From contig NZ_FOVH01000013.1 in assembly GCF_900115095.1 (NCBI RefSeq), positions 62,001 through 126,000 of the forward strand: a DNA stretch of 64,000 nt. Reading direction: 5' to 3'. The number at the start of each line of letters is the position of its first letter. Position 1 is the first letter of the stretch. Source of the DNA: Actinomadura madurae (GTDB lineage: Bacteria > Actinomycetota > Actinomycetes > Streptosporangiales > Streptosporangiaceae). Shown here piece after piece: positions 25,936-33,671 of this stretch. Below the pieces are notes generated by a model, which saw only the letters and a program-made list of their open reading frames with translations, searched no databases and was not told the origin of the DNA. Made by a program: the position numbers and the translations under genes.

Positions 25936-25958
25936 GTCTGACGATCGTATTGTCAGAC
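25936..25958. promoter_or_regulatory. GntR-type operator pair upstream of decarboxylase-family operon
   Basis: GTCTGAC (25936-25942) and GTCAGAC (25952-25958), centres sixteen bases apart, that is twice the eight-base phasing at the other sites. It lies 80-102 bases upstream of the start at 26038. Confidence 0.65.
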
Positions 25959-26037
25959 GTCGAGTCGGATCCGGAGGGCGGCCCGCCGCCGGCGGCCGAC
26001 GCCGTCCCGGCGCCGCGATCCCGAAGGAGTGACGCCC

Positions 26038-26814
26038 ATGGCGCTCAGCGCTGTGCAGGAAGAGATCAAGGCCGAGTTCATCCGGGTTCGCGGTACCTGG
26101 GGGGACACCTGGCAGGCCATGCTGGAACTCGACCCCGAGTTCGTGCGGGCCTACACCGGCTTCTCCGCCGTCCCGTGGCGGAAGAACCACCTGGACGACA
26201 AGGTCAAGGAGTTCGTCTACATCGCCGTCGACGCCGCCGCGACGCACATGTACCTCCCGGGCGTCCGGCAGCACGTCCGGGCGGCGCTCCGGCTCGGCGC
26301 GACCCCACAGGAGATCATGGAGGTGCTCGAACTGACCTCCACGCTGGGCATCCACGCGATGAACATCGGCGTGCCGGTCCTGGTGGAGGTGCTCCAGGAA
26401 CGCGGCCTGCGCGACGGCCCGGCGCCGCTGACCGCCCGCCAGGAGGAGTTGAAGGCCGAGTTCACCAGGACGCGCGGCTACTGGCACTCCTTCTGGGACG
26501 AGATGCTCGAACTGGATCCCGAGATGTTCGAGGCCTACACAGAGTTCTCCTCGGTCCCGTGGCGGACCGGCCCGCTCGAACCGAAGGTCAAGGAGCTCAT
26601 CTACATCGCCTTCGACACCGCCGCGACGCACCTGTACGTCAAGGGCCTCAAGCTGCACATCGAGAACGCCCTGGGCCACGGCGCGACGGCGCAGGAGATC
26701 CTCGAGGTCATGGAGATCGCCAGCGTCATCGGGATCCACGCGGCCACGTCCGCCGCGCCGATCGTGGTCGAGGAGATGAAGGACCTGGAGAACGGGCAGG
26801 GCGAGCGGGCGTGA
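26038..26814 (+). CDS. Tandem carboxymuconolactone-decarboxylase/AhpD-family protein without catalytic cysteines
   Basis: 258 residues from ATG 26038 (GAAGGAG upstream; GTG at 26029 is too close to that site). Two similar CMD units: EEIKAEFIRVRGTW ... KVKEFVYIAVDAAATHMY and, about 130 residues later, EELKAEFTRTRGYW ... KVKELIYIAFDTAATHLY. AhpD-type peroxidase activity needs a CxxC at the ATHMY/ATHLY position, which is absent in both, so a decarboxylase-like or structural role is likelier. First gene of the rightward operon 26038-27605; its stop overlaps the next start. Confidence 0.85.
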   Translation: MALSAVQEEIKAEFIRVRGTWGDTWQAMLELDPEFVRAYTGFSAVPWRKNHLDDKVKEFVYIAVDAAATHMYLPGVRQHVRAALRLGATPQEIMEVLELTSTLGIHAMNIGVPVLVEVLQERGLRDGPAPLTARQEELKAEFTRTRGYWHSFWDEMLELDPEMFEAYTEFSSVPWRTGPLEPKVKELIYIAFDTAATHLYVKGLKLHIENALGHGATAQEILEVMEIASVIGIHAATSAAPIVVEEMKDLENGQGERA

Positions 26815-27605
26815 ACGGCGCCACGTACGAGGTGACCGCGCTCCGGTACGGAACGCGGACCGGAACGAAAGCCGAGATCTACCTCAACTACGCCATCTAT
26901 GGCGAGCCGGACGAACCGCTCGGCATGGACTACTACTGCTGGGTCGCCCGCAACGCCGCCCGCACCGTCGTGATCGACACCGGCTTCGGCCCGGAGGGCG
27001 GCGCCCGCAGGGGACGCACCACCGTGGTCGACCCCGTCGAGGCGCTGGCGCGGGCCGGGGTGGACGCCGCGACGGTGCCGCAGGTGATCGTCACCCACGC
27101 GCACTACGACCACATCGGCAACCTCGCGCGGTTCCCCGCCGCCGAGGTGACCATGGCCCGCCGGGAGTTCGAGTTCTGGACCGGCCCCTACGCCCGGCGC
27201 GCGCAGTTCGCGGTGTCGGCGGAGGAGCGGGAGACCTCCCACCTGGCCGAGGTGCGAGGGCAGGGCCGGATGACCCTGATCGACGAGCCGTACACCGTGG
27301 CCCCGGGGATCGAGGTGGTTCCCGTGGGAGGCCACACACCGGGCCAGGCGATCGTCCTCGTGGACACGGCCGGCGGGCAGGCGGTCCTGGCCTCCGACTC
27401 CGTCCACTACTACGAGGAGATCGAGCGGGACCGGCCGTTCACGTTCGTCGCCGACGTCGAGGCGATGTACCGCGGCTTCGACCTCCTCAACGAGATCGTC
27501 GCGGCACCGGGACGGGTCCTCGTCCCAGGGCACGACCCGGACGTGCTGCGGCGCTTCCCCGTCCACGACGGCTTTGACCCGGGAACGGCCGTCCGCATCG
27601 GCTGA
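26811..27605 (+). CDS. Metallo-beta-lactamase-fold hydrolase (lactonase-like)
   Basis: 264 residues; GTG overlaps the upstream stop (GTGA). The zinc motif THAHYDHIG (HxHxDH), a downstream GGHTPGQ histidine, ASDSVHYYEE (bridging Asp) and PGHDP give a full dinuclear site. The arrangement resembles AHL-lactonases and other lactone hydrolases. In this operon a lactone produced during ring or chain degradation would be a natural substrate, but that is inference. Confidence 0.88.
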   Translation: MNGATYEVTALRYGTRTGTKAEIYLNYAIYGEPDEPLGMDYYCWVARNAARTVVIDTGFGPEGGARRGRTTVVDPVEALARAGVDAATVPQVIVTHAHYDHIGNLARFPAAEVTMARREFEFWTGPYARRAQFAVSAEERETSHLAEVRGQGRMTLIDEPYTVAPGIEVVPVGGHTPGQAIVLVDTAGGQAVLASDSVHYYEEIERDRPFTFVADVEAMYRGFDLLNEIVAAPGRVLVPGHDPDVLRRFPVHDGFDPGTAVRIG

Positions 27606-27670
27606 CCCCTCCAGAGAACGACGCACCGGGCCGCGCGAGCGGCACCGGCCGACACGAAGGAAGCGAGACC

Positions 27671-28489
27671 ATGGCTCTGAGCGGACTCGGCGGCAAGGTC
27701 GCGGTCGTCACCGGCGCGGGCGGGGGGATCGGCGCGGCCAGCGCCCGGCGCCTGGCGGCCGAGGGCGCGCGGGTCGTCGTGGTGGACATCGACGGCGCGG
27801 CGGCGCGGGCCGTCGCCGAGGCCCTGTCCGGTGACGCGTTCGCGGTCCAGGCGGACGTGTCGCGGGAGGAGGACGTCGACCGCTACGTCGGCGCCGCGGT
27901 GGACCGTTTCGGGCGGATCGACCTGCACCACCTCAACGCGGGGATCTTCGGGACGTTCACGCGGCTCCCCGATCTCACGGTCGAGGAGTTCGATCATGTG
28001 ATCGGGGTCAATCTGCGCGGCCCCTTCCTCGGCCTGCGCGCAGCCTTCCGCCGGTACGAGGAGCAGGGCGGCGGTGGCGCGGTGGTCGTCACCGGGTCGA
28101 TCGCCGGGCTGCGCGGCAGCTCCGACCTGCTGCCCTACCAGACCTCCAAGCACGGTGTCGGGGGTCTGGTCCACGGGTGCGCCCTGTACGGCGGGCCGCT
28201 CGGCGTGCGGGTGAACGCGGTCGCCCCCGGCCTCGTCCCGACCGGGCTGTTCGCCGGGGGCGGGGACGCCAGGGGAGGCGGCGGGGACATGGAGCGGCGC
28301 GGCACCACCACCCCGATGCGCCGCGTCGGGACGCCCGATGAGATCGCCGGGGTGGTCGCCTTCCTGCTGAGCGACGACGCCGGCTACGTCACCGGCGAGA
28401 TCGTCTCCGCGGACGGCGGCGCGTCCGTGGTGAACACGGTCCGGCCGTCCGGGGGCGCCGGGGCCTGGGATCCCGGGGACGTCTCATGA
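27671..28489 (+). CDS. Short-chain dehydrogenase/reductase
   Basis: 272 residues; ATG with GAAGGAAG about 8 bases upstream. Classical SDR: cofactor loop TGAGGGIG, NAG in LNAGIFG, catalytic Ser in TGSIAG, and Tyr/Lys in YQTSK. The acidic residue after beta-2 (VVVDIDG) favours NAD. It has a glycine-rich insertion near GGGDARGGGGDM before the C terminus. Oxidoreduction of a hydroxy or keto intermediate is likely. Confidence 0.9.
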   Translation: MALSGLGGKVAVVTGAGGGIGAASARRLAAEGARVVVVDIDGAAARAVAEALSGDAFAVQADVSREEDVDRYVGAAVDRFGRIDLHHLNAGIFGTFTRLPDLTVEEFDHVIGVNLRGPFLGLRAAFRRYEEQGGGGAVVVTGSIAGLRGSSDLLPYQTSKHGVGGLVHGCALYGGPLGVRVNAVAPGLVPTGLFAGGGDARGGGGDMERRGTTTPMRRVGTPDEIAGVVAFLLSDDAGYVTGEIVSADGGASVVNTVRPSGGAGAWDPGDVS

Positions 28490-28553
28490 CGGGCGAACGG
28501 CGGTTTCCGGCGGAGGGCGCGTGCCTTCCGCGTGGACGAGAGGAGGCGGGAAC

Positions 28554-29471
28554 GTGACCGGATCGCGGATCGGGTTCATCGGACTCGGGAACATGGGCGG
28601 CCGCATCACGCGGCGCATCGTCGACGCCGGGCATCCCGTGCTCGGGTTCGACCTGGACGCCTCGCGCGCCGCGGCGGCGGGCGCGTCCGCGGCGGCGAGC
28701 GTCGCCGAGGTCGCCGACGGCGGCGATGTCGTCCTGCTGTCGCTCCCCGACAGCAGGGCCGTCGAGGCGGTGGTCCTCGCCGACGACGGGCTCCTGGCGT
28801 CGAGCCGGGCCGGCCAGGTCGTGGTGGACCTCAGCACCGCCGCCCCGTCCTCGACCGCCCGGCTGCACGCGGCCTTCGCCGAGCGCGACGTCGCCTACCT
28901 GGACGCGGGCATCACCGGCGGTGCCGCCGCCGCCGAGAAGGGCACCCTGACGATCATGGTGGGCGGCCCGGCGGACGCCCTGGAGTCGATCGGGTGGCTG
29001 CTCGGCCTGTTCGCCTCCGAGGTGTTCCCGATGGGCGGCAGCGGCGCCGGCCACACCGCCAAGCTGCTCAACAACTTCCTCAACGCGGTGGCCCTCGCGG
29101 CGACCGCCGAGGTGATGGTGGCCGGCCGCAAGGCGGGGCTGGACATGCGGACGCTGCTCAAGGTGTTCAACACCGGCAGCGGCGTCAACTTCGCGACGCT
29201 CAACCGCTTCCCCCGCATCGTCGAGGGCGACTACCTCGAAGGCGGCCTCACCGGCGCGCTGATGATGAAGGACGTCGTCCTGTACGTCGACCGCCTGCAC
29301 GAGCTGGGCGTCCCCAGCCTCAACGCCCCCGGGCCGCTGGCGAGTTTCGGCCTGGCCGGCAGCACCGGCTACGCCGACATGATCAGCAACCGCGTGGTGG
29401 ACGCGATCGGCGACATCGCGGGCGGGGTCAGGCTCCACGACGGCCCGGACGGCGGAAGGGGCTCGGCATGA
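28554..29471 (+). CDS. 3-hydroxyisobutyrate-dehydrogenase-like enzyme (first copy)
   Basis: 305 residues from GTG 28554 with an AGGAGG ribosome site. N-terminal Rossmann motif GFIGLGNMGGRI; substrate motif in DAGITGGAAAAEKGTL; catalytic Lys in GAGHTAKLLNN. Family members oxidise short beta-hydroxy acids (3-hydroxyisobutyrate, tartronate semialdehyde, 2-hydroxymethylglutarate). The stop overlaps the cupin start (ATGA). A second copy lies at 30298. Confidence 0.9.
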   Translation: MTGSRIGFIGLGNMGGRITRRIVDAGHPVLGFDLDASRAAAAGASAAASVAEVADGGDVVLLSLPDSRAVEAVVLADDGLLASSRAGQVVVDLSTAAPSSTARLHAAFAERDVAYLDAGITGGAAAAEKGTLTIMVGGPADALESIGWLLGLFASEVFPMGGSGAGHTAKLLNNFLNAVALAATAEVMVAGRKAGLDMRTLLKVFNTGSGVNFATLNRFPRIVEGDYLEGGLTGALMMKDVVLYVDRLHELGVPSLNAPGPLASFGLAGSTGYADMISNRVVDAIGDIAGGVRLHDGPDGGRGSA

Positions 29472-29863
29472 AGATCATTCGCGGCCGGGCGGCGGACGGA
29501 GTGTCCGTGCGGCGCTCGGAGACCTTCACCGGGACCGTCTGGCTGGACCCCGTCTTGCCCACGACCGACGGCACCACGGTCAACAACGTCTTCTTCGCCC
29601 CGGGCGCGCGCACGCACTGGCACAGCCATGAGCACGGCCAGATCCTGCACGTCACCGCCGGCGGCGGCCTCGTCCGCACGCGGGGCGAGGCGCCGCAGCG
29701 GCTCCAGGCCGGCGACACCGTGTGGGTTCCGCCCGGCGAGGTCCACTGGCACGGCGGCGCGCCCGGAAGCTACCTGCTGCACCTGGCCGTCTCCCTAGGG
29801 ACGACCAGCTGGCTGGAGCCCGTCGGCGACGACGAGTACAGCGCCGCGGGCGACGCGCCGTGA
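29468..29863 (+). CDS. Small cupin-domain protein
   Basis: 131 residues, ATG overlapping the previous stop. One conserved cupin barrel: motif 1 THWHSHEHGQ and motif 2 PPGEVHWHG supply a His/Gln metal site. Single-domain cupins of this type are often found with CMD-family proteins, as here (next gene), and may be dioxygenases, isomerases or ligand sensors. Function not fixed. Confidence 0.85.
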   Translation: MKIIRGRAADGVSVRRSETFTGTVWLDPVLPTTDGTTVNNVFFAPGARTHWHSHEHGQILHVTAGGGLVRTRGEAPQRLQAGDTVWVPPGEVHWHGGAPGSYLLHLAVSLGTTSWLEPVGDDEYSAAGDAP

Positions 29864-29909
29864 CCCGGGCGGGCGCGGCAACGGACACGACTCGAGATGG
29901 GGTACACGC

Positions 29910-30305
29910 ATGACGAAGCACCAGGCCACCGATCGTTTCGACGAGGGGCTGGCGGTCCGGCGGAAGGTTCTGGGCGCCGAGCACGTCGACCGGTCCCTGG
30001 CGAAGGCGACCGACTTCGCGCGTCCCGCCCAGGACCTCGTCACCGAGTACTGCTGGGGCGAGATCTGGACGCGCGACGGCCTCGACCGCAAGACGCGCAG
30101 CCTCCTGAACCTGGCCATGCTCACCGCGCTCGGCCGGATGCACGAACTCGCCGTCCACGTGCGCGGCGCGATCACCAACGGCTGCACGGAGGAGGAGATC
30201 CAGGAGGCGCTGCTGCAGACGATGGTCTACTGCGGAGCCCCGGCGGCCCTGGAAGCCTTCCGCGTCGCCGACACGGTGCTGGCCGAGGTGCGCTCGCATG
30301 ACTGA
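29910..30305 (+). CDS. 4-carboxymuconolactone decarboxylase-like protein (PcaC type)
   Basis: 131 residues. Matches the PcaC pattern closely: GLDRKTRSLLNLAMLTALGR, HVRGAITNGCTEEEIQEALL (each a continuous part of the family core) and MVYCGAPAALEAF near the end. PcaC decarboxylates 4-carboxymuconolactone in the protocatechuate pathway, but no other protocatechuate genes are present, so a related lactone or keto acid is more likely. The stop overlaps the next gene by eight bases. Confidence 0.88.
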   Translation: MTKHQATDRFDEGLAVRRKVLGAEHVDRSLAKATDFARPAQDLVTEYCWGEIWTRDGLDRKTRSLLNLAMLTALGRMHELAVHVRGAITNGCTEEEIQEALLQTMVYCGAPAALEAFRVADTVLAEVRSHD

Positions 30306-31224
30306 CCAGCGGGCCATCGGTCCCGGTTCCGTCGTGGGCTTCGTCGGGCTGGGCAACATGGGGTTCCCGATGGCCGGGCGCCTCGCCGACGCCGGCTACG
30401 CCGTGCGCGGATACGACGCGGACCCCGCCGTCCGCGCGAGGTTCGCCGAGGCCACCGCGGCGCCGGTCACCGAGGCGGCGGAGGTGGCGGACGGCGCCGA
30501 CGCCGTCGTCACGATGCTGCCGAACTCGGCGATCGTCCACTCGGTGGTCATCGGGGACGGCCTGCTCGACCGGATGGCGGAGGGCGCCGTCCTGGTCGAC
30601 ATGAGCTCCTCGGAACCGCTGCGGACCCGGGAACTGGCCGCGCAGACCGCCGCCCGGGGCGTCCCGCTGGTGGACGCGCCGGTGTCCGGCGGCGTGGCGG
30701 GCGCCCGGAAGGGCACCTTGACGGTCATGTCCGGCGGGGAACCGGAACCGGTCGCGCGGCTGCGGGGCCTGCTGGAAGTCCTGGGCGGCAAGGTCATGCA
30801 CGTCGGGCCGGTCGGCGCGGGGCACGCCCTCAAGGCGCTCAACAACCTCCTGTCGGCGACCCATCTGCTGGCCAGCTCGGAGGCGATCATGGCGGGCCGG
30901 GAGTTCGGGCTGGATCCCGCCGTGATGCTCGACGCGATCAACGTGTCGAGCGGCCGCAGCGCCTCCACGGAGGCCAAGTGGCCGCGCTTCGTGCTCGACC
31001 GCGGCTTCGACTCCGGCTTCGGGCTGCGCCTCATGCTCAAGGACATGCGCATCGCCGTCGGGCTCGCGGAGGCCACCGGATGGCCGGCCCGCCTCGGGGA
31101 GGCGGCCGCCGACCTGTGGTCCCGGGCCGCCGGCGTCCTCCCCGCGGACGCGGACCACACCGAGATCGTGCGCTGGCTGGAGGCCGAGCACGGCTCGCGG
31201 GGTCCGGCCACCGCGGGATCATGA
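30298..31224 (+). CDS. 3-hydroxyisobutyrate-dehydrogenase-like enzyme (second copy)
   Basis: 308 residues; its start ATGACTGA overlaps the preceding stop. GFVGLGNMGFPMAG cofactor loop, DAPVSGGVAGARKGTL substrate motif, catalytic Lys in GAGHALKALNN. It keeps the DAPVSGG form usual in the family, whereas the first copy has DAGITGG, so the two probably differ in substrate. Followed one base later by the second GntR gene. Confidence 0.9.
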   Translation: MTDQRAIGPGSVVGFVGLGNMGFPMAGRLADAGYAVRGYDADPAVRARFAEATAAPVTEAAEVADGADAVVTMLPNSAIVHSVVIGDGLLDRMAEGAVLVDMSSSEPLRTRELAAQTAARGVPLVDAPVSGGVAGARKGTLTVMSGGEPEPVARLRGLLEVLGGKVMHVGPVGAGHALKALNNLLSATHLLASSEAIMAGREFGLDPAVMLDAINVSSGRSASTEAKWPRFVLDRGFDSGFGLRLMLKDMRIAVGLAEATGWPARLGEAAADLWSRAAGVLPADADHTEIVRWLEAEHGSRGPATAGS

Positions 31225-31225
31225 C

Positions 31226-31936
31226 ATGGCGAGCGGCGAGAACTCGCTGACCGGCGCGCTGAGCGGAATCCACGTGGGCCGCGTCGCCGCCCCGCTGCGC
31301 GAGCAGGTCCTGGGCGGGCTGCGGGACGCGATCCTGAACTTCGACCTCAAGCCGGGCGAGCGTCTCGTCGAACGGGAGCTCATCGAGCGGATGGGCGTCT
31401 CCCGGACGACCATCCGGGAGGTGCTCCGGGAGCTCACCGCCGAAGGGCTCGTCGTGGTGGTCCCGAAGAAGGGCGCCGTGGTCTACGCCCCCTCTCCGGA
31501 GGAGGCGAAGGACCTGTACGCGGTACGGGCGTCCCTCGAAACGCTGGCGGTGAGGCGGTTCATCGAACGCGCCCCGGCGGACACGGTGGAGGCACTGCGG
31601 GCGACCGTCGACGGCGTGGAGGCGGTGGTGGCCGAGGGCGGGGACATGCTCGCGCTGCTCCAGGCCAAGGACGACTTCTACCGCGTCCTTCTCGACGGGG
31701 CCGCGAGTCCCACGTTGCAGGACATCCTCGGCCGGGTGCAGGCGAGGGTGCGGCTCCTGCGCGCCACCTCGCTCTCCCAGCCGGGACGTCCACCCCAGGT
31801 CGTGGCGGAGATCCGCGCTCTCGTCGAGGCCATCGCGTCCCGCGACGCCGAGCGCGCGACCAAGCTGTGCGACACGCACCTGCACGAGGCGGCGGCAAGG
31901 GGCGTCAAGGCTCTGAGCGGCGACCTCGCGCCCTGA
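31226..31936 (+). CDS. GntR-family regulator with FCD domain (second paralog)
   Basis: 236 residues, immediately after the dehydrogenase gene and therefore in its operon. Winged HTH PLREQVLGGLRDAIL to GVSRTTIREVLRELTAEG; FCD domain with RASLETLAVRRF and HLHE. Paralogous to the regulator at 16823. The recognition helices differ slightly (SVSRATVREVL versus GVSRTTIREVL), compatible with the same GTC-W-GAC boxes. It marks the right border of the catabolic island. Confidence 0.9.
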   Translation: MASGENSLTGALSGIHVGRVAAPLREQVLGGLRDAILNFDLKPGERLVERELIERMGVSRTTIREVLRELTAEGLVVVVPKKGAVVYAPSPEEAKDLYAVRASLETLAVRRFIERAPADTVEALRATVDGVEAVVAEGGDMLALLQAKDDFYRVLLDGAASPTLQDILGRVQARVRLLRATSLSQPGRPPQVVAEIRALVEAIASRDAERATKLCDTHLHEAAARGVKALSGDLAP

Positions 31937-31944
31937 CGCCCGGG

Positions 31945-32676
31945 TCAGCGGGCGTCGGGCAGCTGCCTGGTCTCGATGAGCCGTTCGGCCACGTGGCGGA
32001 GCTTGATGTTGTGGTTCTGGGACGCGCGCGACAGCAGTGCGAAGGCGTCGTCGCCGGTGATCCTGTGGCGTTCCATCAGGATGCCGGTGGCCTCGCCGAT
32101 GCGCCGGTTCGAGGAGATGGCGGCGTGCAGGTTCTCCTCGCTGTTGGCCCCTGCCAGCGCGACGGCGGCGTGGGAGGCCAGCAGCCACCCGATCTGCTCG
32201 GAGCGGTCGGTGAGCGCGCCGGACTCGCGCGTGTACAGATTCAGCGATCCCAGGTTCGGCTGCTTGGGGTCATCGATGTCGGTGAACAGCAGGAACGCCA
32301 GCATCGACCCCATCCCCAGCTCCCGCGCCCCGCGCACGAAACGCGGCCAGCGTTCGTCGGCGCGGGTCATGTCGGTGATCCGCACCGACTGGACGTTGTC
32401 CCGCGCGGCCGCGAAACACGGCCCCTCGCCCAACCGCGCCTGCATCTCGTCACAGTCACGGGCCAGCGAACTGGAGGCCGCCAGGACGTGCGTCCCTCCG
32501 CGGTGCACCACCATGACACTCGCGTCGGTACAGCCGTCCACCAACTTGATCGATGCCGAGACGATCTCTCGCAACGTGGCCTGGACCGTCGGCTGCCTCA
32601 GCAGGTTGCGCGCCAGTTGCGCCAGCGCGTTCGCCAGATGCTCGGGTTCACGCCCACCGGACAAGTCCCTTCCCAT
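31945..32676 (-). CDS. GAF-ANTAR domain transcription antitermination regulator
   Basis: 243 residues from ATG 32676 (GGGTGAT upstream). N-terminal GAF sensor (residues ~20-165, LVDGCTDASVMVVHRGG, LGEGPCFAA) followed by a C-terminal ANTAR domain (HAAISSNRRIGEATGILMER, then FALLSRASQNHNIKLRHVAE). ANTAR domains bind dual-hexaloop RNA and prevent termination. Target RNAs are not evident in the window. It converges on the GntR gene with an eight-base gap. Confidence 0.9.
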   Translation of the reverse strand: MGRDLSGGREPEHLANALAQLARNLLRQPTVQATLREIVSASIKLVDGCTDASVMVVHRGGTHVLAASSSLARDCDEMQARLGEGPCFAAARDNVQSVRITDMTRADERWPRFVRGARELGMGSMLAFLLFTDIDDPKQPNLGSLNLYTRESGALTDRSEQIGWLLASHAAVALAGANSEENLHAAISSNRRIGEATGILMERHRITGDDAFALLSRASQNHNIKLRHVAERLIETRQLPDAR

Positions 32677-32920
32677 GCAATCACCCGCTCTGAGAAGCCA
32701 TGCACCACCGATCCGTCCTGCTCGCCCAACTTTAACGATCACTCGTCCTGGCGAGTGCGTCGTGTGTGAAGTTCGTTATCTCGGTTAGGGGATCGACAGC
32801 CCCGGCGATAGTGCCGCGGCGTCCGCCGGTGCAAGGGGATGCCTGTCCGAACCAGCGGCAGGCGTCCCCGCCTTCAGCGTCTTGGAGGGCTGACCGGCGC
32901 GCCGGCGCCGGGGGAGGCGG

Positions 32921-33313
32921 TCAGCGGCGGAAGCGGCGTTCGGGTGATCCGAGGCGGAAGCGCGATTCTCGGTGGACGGAGGCCGCGGACTCCTCGAAGG
33001 GCACGATGCGGGTCACGCCCGTGATCGCGCAGACACGGCGCACGATCCCGGAAGGCGGCAGCCGCAGGGTCAGGGGCGTGTTCAGCTCGCCGGCGCGGCG
33101 GTGTGCGCGCAGGATCGCGTCCACGACGCTGGAGTCGCAGTACTCGCAGCTGGTGAGATCGAAGATCATGGCGGGGACGCCGTCGTCCAGCAACCGCTGC
33201 GCGCAGGTATGCAGATCGTCGTAATTGGCGAAATCGACCTGGCTCGGCAACCGCAGGACCGCGTGTTGGCCGGTGAGCTCGACGGTGATTCCGGTCGGCG
33301 TTCTGAAGGGCAT
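32921..33313 (-). CDS. STAS-domain anti-sigma factor antagonist
   Basis: 130 residues from ATG 33313 (GAGGTG upstream; GTG 33331 is an alternative). STAS fold with the phosphorylatable serine region YCDSSVVDAI, typical of SpoIIAA/RsbV-like antagonists. Such proteins bind anti-sigma kinases when unphosphorylated and free a SigB/SigF-type factor. No kinase partner is adjacent; the ECF factor at 34596 belongs to a class not usually controlled this way. Confidence 0.85.
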   Translation of the reverse strand: MPFRTPTGITVELTGQHAVLRLPSQVDFANYDDLHTCAQRLLDDGVPAMIFDLTSCEYCDSSVVDAILRAHRRAGELNTPLTLRLPPSGIVRRVCAITGVTRIVPFEESAASVHRESRFRLGSPERRFRR

Positions 33314-33671
33314 GGACACGGGCCACCTCACTCGAAATCGAGGTAAAGGTGGGCCACGCTTCTGGACCCTGATGACACCAAGGAGCCGGTATCTGGTTCC
33401 AGTGTCCTCCCCTGGTGGACGGAGCTCAAACGGTGGACGATCTCCGGAGGCTCCCCGCCGCCGTATGCCCTTGTCACCCGCTGAACGCTGAAACCAACGT
33501 CACAGGCCCTGCGCCGCTGTCGGGCGGGCCGCCCCGAGAAGTTCGGCAAGGGAGCGCGATTCCTTTCCGGCGGGCGGTGGTCTGCATGGGTGAAGGGCAC
33601 GTCCCGAGAACCGGAGGGATCATCATGACCGGCGAACGCCAGGTGCTCGCGGCCAGGACGGAGGAGGGGGG
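33314..33671. other. 358-base divergent region between STAS and hydrolase genes
   Basis: No gene found. On the minus strand a GGAAC (33396-33400) followed after 17 bases by GTGTCA (33373-33378) resembles an ECF-type promoter for the STAS gene, but this is weak. The plus-strand hydrolase has a strong purine-rich ribosome site just before 33672. Confidence 0.4.

Larger units (their letters stand above)
25537..26037. promoter_or_regulatory. 501-base divergent control region between importer and degradative operons
   Basis: No gene found. It separates two diverging operons and carries two operator sites, 25733-25747 facing livK and 25936-25958 facing the decarboxylase-family gene. The central part (25750-25930) shows no further structure that I can support. 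Confidence 0.6.
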
